A stretch of 64,000 bases of DNA from Thermoclostridium stercorarium subsp. stercorarium DSM 8532 (GTDB lineage Bacteria > Bacillota > Clostridia > DSM-8532): assembly GCF_000331995.1 (NCBI RefSeq), contig NC_020134.1:124001-188000 (forward strand), in the 5' to 3' direction. Position numbers and translations under genes: made by a program. This document shows, piece by piece, positions 61,128 to 64,000 of this stretch (position 1 is its first letter; every line of letters starts with the position of its first letter). The notes beneath the pieces are model-generated. The model saw only the letters and a program-made list of their open reading frames with translations. It was not told the origin of the DNA and ran no database searches.

Positions 61128-64000
61128 TTATTTTATGCTTTTTATTTTTGAAATAAGTTCAAGCAGTTTTTCGATAAATTCTTTTTCTGTGAGTTCTTCA
61201 CCCGATTTGTTTACCGACTTTGTTCCGTCAAACAGGTAATTGTCATCGGAAGCGGGAACACCTGTTGCCGAATCCCTGGGTGCGCCTTCAGTATTGTATG
61301 AAACAAACCCGTCGACCACAAAATGGGTTTCAATACCGCTGTAGGATGTGAATACCAGATTGCCTTTGGCATTGTTATAGGCGATATTGTTAATGGCTAT
61401 AACGCTCGGGTTGCTGTTGCTTGTAAAGCCCACCGCACCGTTGTTAAAAGCTATGCTGTTTTTGATTATATGCTGTACCGGAACGCCTTCGCCGCCGAGC
61501 TTGAACCCGTTCTTGTCGCCTTTGCCAACCGTGCCGTCGGTAAGAGTTCCGTTTTCATAAGCTATGCAGCTGTCGATAATAACAGGTCCGATGGCGCCCG
61601 TACCGGCTTTGGTGTAAAGATCCCATCCGTCGTCAATATTATGATGCGAAACGCAGCCAATAAACATATTTCCGACACCGCATGTGAGTTTTGCGGCAAA
61701 GCCGTCAGCATTGTTTTCGGACGGATCGCGGTTGTCAAAGGATTCACAGTTTATAATCTTGTTGTATGACGGCCATTCGGCAATATTTTCCGATGAATCT
61801 GTTCTGCTGATCTGAAGCCCGGTATCGCCGTTTTCATAGAACCGGCAGTTTTCCACTATATTATAATTCCCGCCGATTATAAAGCCGGGGTAGTTAGGTG
61901 CCGATCTTGCAAAGTCAATGCCTTCAATATACCAGTAGTTACCACTCAGGGTAACACCCTGGCCTTTTTTGTCAAAGTCTATGACAGGCCTTGAACCGGG
62001 TTCGGCTACCAGATATTTTCTGTTCTCGGCCGTTCCGTCGTTGTACCTGGAAATAACCAGTGCGGAATCCCGTTTATAAACACCGTTCATAAGGATTATT
62101 TTCTGTCCTTCCTTAACAAAGGCAATTGCCGTGTCAAGGTCAAGGGGATTGTCTTTTGTCCCGTCTCCGTAAGGTGTCCCGTTCGGGGATACGTAAATGT
62201 TTCCGCCCTCGTTGTATGTTCTCATCGTTACGCTGAAATTTTTGATTATTTTTTCATAGCTCGACAAATTCTGTGTATCGTCGGGGATGAAGATTACGGT
62301 GAACGGGTTTTCGCTGTTCTTTTCAAGGACAGCGTCAACCGAATATTTTTCACCGGCATTTACCGTTACATCTCTGACAAGGATTTCAGCACCCTGTTTT
62401 ACGGTGATGCTGCCGTTTACATTCGGCTTGACCACAAGACTGTAATTCACATTCGACGTTTTGTCGAGGGACAGGATTTGCAGTGACGGAGTAACGGGAG
62501 CTTCGGGCGGAATATACCGCGGCGCGTCGGTTTCGCTGCTGGATACATACAATTCTATGTTGCTTACTTCAATCGTTGCCAGGCGGGCTGCAAAGAATCC
62601 CACATAAATTTTGGAATCCTGTACGTTCAGAATATCGGGTTCGTAAAAGATTACTTCCTCGCCGTCATTGAGTTTCCCGACAAAACCGCTGTTGGTCTTT
62701 GCCAGTGTCAGTCTGTATTCTGCGGCGGGATAGGTATTGTCCGGACCGGGCTTTTCATCCTTGATCATAATCCGACGTATACCTTTGCTGCCTGCGCCGT
62801 CAGGAGAGGAAACTCCCGTACGAATAAAAAGCTGAGTGCCGTTCGGGCTCTTTGTGCCGCCGCTGAAACCGCCTATTGCGGCAATATTTGATGCAAAGAT
62901 GCTTGAATCACCCGGAGTGCCTATTGCGTCACGGGCCATTATACCGAAGGACTCCTGCCCGTCATGCGGGTTCTTGGCGTATTCCTTGACCTTAATGTCG
63001 GCGGAGAGGACGAAATTATCCTTTGCGTCAATTTCGGTATAGTAGAAGGTAATACCGTCGTGGTCGGTTGCAATTTTTCCGCCGCCTTCGAGGGCGACTA
63101 TTTCAACTGCGCCGTTGTCGAGGAAATTTACATAGTTTTTCGAATCAGACGTAGACTGGCCGAAACGGATAGCCTTCCATTCATATTCGGTCTTTTCCCT
63201 CACTGTTACCTTGAGGGTTATCGGATCAAAACCGTCGGCCGAAATGATTACGTCATATACCCCCGGCGTACTGCCGTCAAATGCCGAGGCATCGACGGAA
63301 AAATCGGTGAGAGGTTCTCTGTCGCCGTTGTCATAAACCTTTGAAACCTCAAGTCCTTCGGCATTAAAAGTTTCACCGATGTAGTATGTGGTTTTGGGAT
63401 ATTTTGTAACTTCAATCCCCATTACTTCCTTTTCCTTTACAACCACACTGAATGCCACCGTCTTACCTTTATGGTAAACGGTGATTTCCTTTTCGCCCGG
63501 CGCTGACGAATCAAAGCCATTTACTTCATATTCGCTTTTATCGAGGCGGACCTTTGAGCCGTCGCTGTAACGGGCGTAAACAACAAGACCGGTCAAATCA
63601 GGTTCATCACCGATGAAATAAGCGGTTTTTTCGGGTTTGCGGAAAATCTCAAGACTTTCAATCGACGCGTCCGAAATGTTTACTTCAAATCCGGTTTTAA
63701 CCGAAGGATTTTCCCGGGATATTACTTCAACTTTTTGTGTGCCTGCCTTGCTGAACACGTAATCTTCAGCGGCTTTACCGGCAATGTATAATGCGTATTT
63801 GTCCTCTGTCAATTCAGTCACCTTGTAGCCATCATTATATTCGGCTATAACTTTCAAACCTTCCGGGTTAAAAGAATCGCCTAAATAGTAATCGGTTTTG
63901 GCGGGTAAATATTTAACCGTTAATTTTGTGCAGGTCAGTGGGAGTATTTCCAGATCAATAGTTTTGCTAATTTCACCGACATTTATGCAGATTGTGTTTG
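61128..64000 (-). CDS. Secreted PL9-type pectate lyase-like protein with Big_3 repeats, 5' end outside the window
   Basis: The frame is open to the right edge, so the N-terminus and signal peptide are outside; an internal ATG at 63857 is not the start. At least 957 residues are seen. The visible N-terminal part has four Big_3-type repeats (each with YYLGDSF/YFIGDEPDLTGLVV-like and GxxxITV blocks). A concanavalin-like domain of about 220 residues follows, then a short Ig-like domain. Last comes a right-handed beta-helix (SPNGTPYGDGTKDNPLDLDTA; then YIEGIDFAR, NKIINCESFDNRDPSENNADGFAAKLTCG, SHHNIDDGWDLYTK, split) typical of family PL9 pectate lyases. It would cut pectin outside the cell with calcium. 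SLH or dockerin modules may lie in the missing part. Confidence 0.85.
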   Translation of the reverse strand, partial: NTICINVGEISKTIDLEILPLTCTKLTVKYLPAKTDYYLGDSFNPEGLKVIAEYNDGYKVTELTEDKYALYIAGKAAEDYVFSKAGTQKVEVISRENPSVKTGFEVNISDASIESLEIFRKPEKTAYFIGDEPDLTGLVVYARYSDGSKVRLDKSEYEVNGFDSSAPGEKEITVYHKGKTVAFSVVVKEKEVMGIEVTKYPKTTYYIGETFNAEGLEVSKVYDNGDREPLTDFSVDASAFDGSTPGVYDVIISADGFDPITLKVTVREKTEYEWKAIRFGQSTSDSKNYVNFLDNGAVEIVALEGGGKIATDHDGITFYYTEIDAKDNFVLSADIKVKEYAKNPHDGQESFGIMARDAIGTPGDSSIFASNIAAIGGFSGGTKSPNGTQLFIRTGVSSPDGAGSKGIRRIMIKDEKPGPDNTYPAAEYRLTLAKTNSGFVGKLNDGEEVIFYEPDILNVQDSKIYVGFFAARLATIEVSNIELYVSSSETDAPRYIPPEAPVTPSLQILSLDKTSNVNYSLVVKPNVNGSITVKQGAEILVRDVTVNAGEKYSVDAVLEKNSENPFTVIFIPDDTQNLSSYEKIIKNFSVTMRTYNEGGNIYVSPNGTPYGDGTKDNPLDLDTAIAFVKEGQKIILMNGVYKRDSALVISRYNDGTAENRKYLVAEPGSRPVIDFDKKGQGVTLSGNYWYIEGIDFARSAPNYPGFIIGGNYNIVENCRFYENGDTGLQISRTDSSENIAEWPSYNKIINCESFDNRDPSENNADGFAAKLTCGVGNMFIGCVSHHNIDDGWDLYTKAGTGAIGPVIIDSCIAYENGTLTDGTVGKGDKNGFKLGGEGVPVQHIIKNSIAFNNGAVGFTSNSNPSVIAINNIAYNNAKGNLVFTSYSGIETHFVVDGFVSYNTEGAPRDSATGVPASDDNYLFDGTKSVNKSGEELTEKEFIEKLLELISKIKSIK

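Overview
The window looks like a chromosome segment of a Gram-positive, spore-forming, plant-polysaccharide-degrading clostridium, plausibly of the thermophilic Thermoclostridium / Clostridium stercorarium / Acetivibrio type. The evidence is a SipL-like SPOCS-LysM spore protein, three SLH-domain surface proteins, YesM/YesN-type two-component genes, a GH2 glycosidase, a PL9-type pectate lyase and a lipoprotein-type sugar-binding protein. This assignment rests on protein families only; there is no rRNA or other species marker.

Layout. 1-0.8 kb: 3' end of a solute-binding protein gene. 0.9-5.8 kb (-): a two-gene surface operon, an SLH protein and a 1201-residue secreted protein with calcium-type loops, behind a strong promoter. 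6.2-10.6 kb (+): housekeeping block with the SipL-like gene (sigma-E-like promoter), ispE, a GntR regulator, rpsF and ssb; rpsR is missing from its usual place. 10.9-17.2 kb (+): a possible lipid-linked sugar cassette (GT-C enzyme, UbiA prenyltransferase, radical SAM protein, SDR, GtrB-like GT2), then dusB. 17.6-20.8 kb: a probable major S-layer gene with its own promoter, a 5' UTR hairpin and a terminator.

20.8-45.5 kb: a long, AT-rich exopolysaccharide / cell-wall-polymer locus. It contains an EPS-type MarR regulator, a Wzz-like protein, an O-antigen ligase-like protein, an aminotransferase, an initiating sugar transferase, LicD proteins, glycosyltransferases, an EpsG-like polymerase, a TagF-like enzyme, a flippase, a pyruvyl transferase with an FrhB-like iron-sulfur protein, a TarI/IspD-like cytidylyltransferase with an SDR, and a FlaA1/PglF/CapD-like dehydratase. 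The locus is heavily remodelled. An ISLre2-family element is nested in a partly deleted IS256-family element, a second IS256-family element separates two gene fragments, and three genes carry single-base frameshifts, two of them in homopolymer runs.

45.6-64 kb: another SLH protein; a GH2 glycosidase (-); a truncated phosphodiester-glycosidase/stalk/TPR gene that meets a truncated YesM-type kinase head to head at about 52.26 kb; a YesN-type regulator; a nucleotide-sugar dehydrogenase, mscL and a LoaP-type NusG paralogue; a MoxR-DUF58-membrane protein operon; a small Pro/Gly-rich protein; and a large PL9-like secreted lyase (-) running off the right edge.

The common theme is the cell envelope. 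SLH domains generally bind pyruvylated wall polymers, and the polysaccharide locus lying between two SLH genes encodes a pyruvyl transferase. LoaP proteins are processive antiterminators of long polysaccharide operons. The polysaccharide operon leader here holds a 15-bp stem-loop that is a candidate LoaP or EPS-specific RNA element. The most interesting unexplained items are that leader, the long structured 3' ends of both insertion sequences, the homopolymer frameshifts in surface-sugar genes, and the UbiA/GtrB/GT-C cassette.
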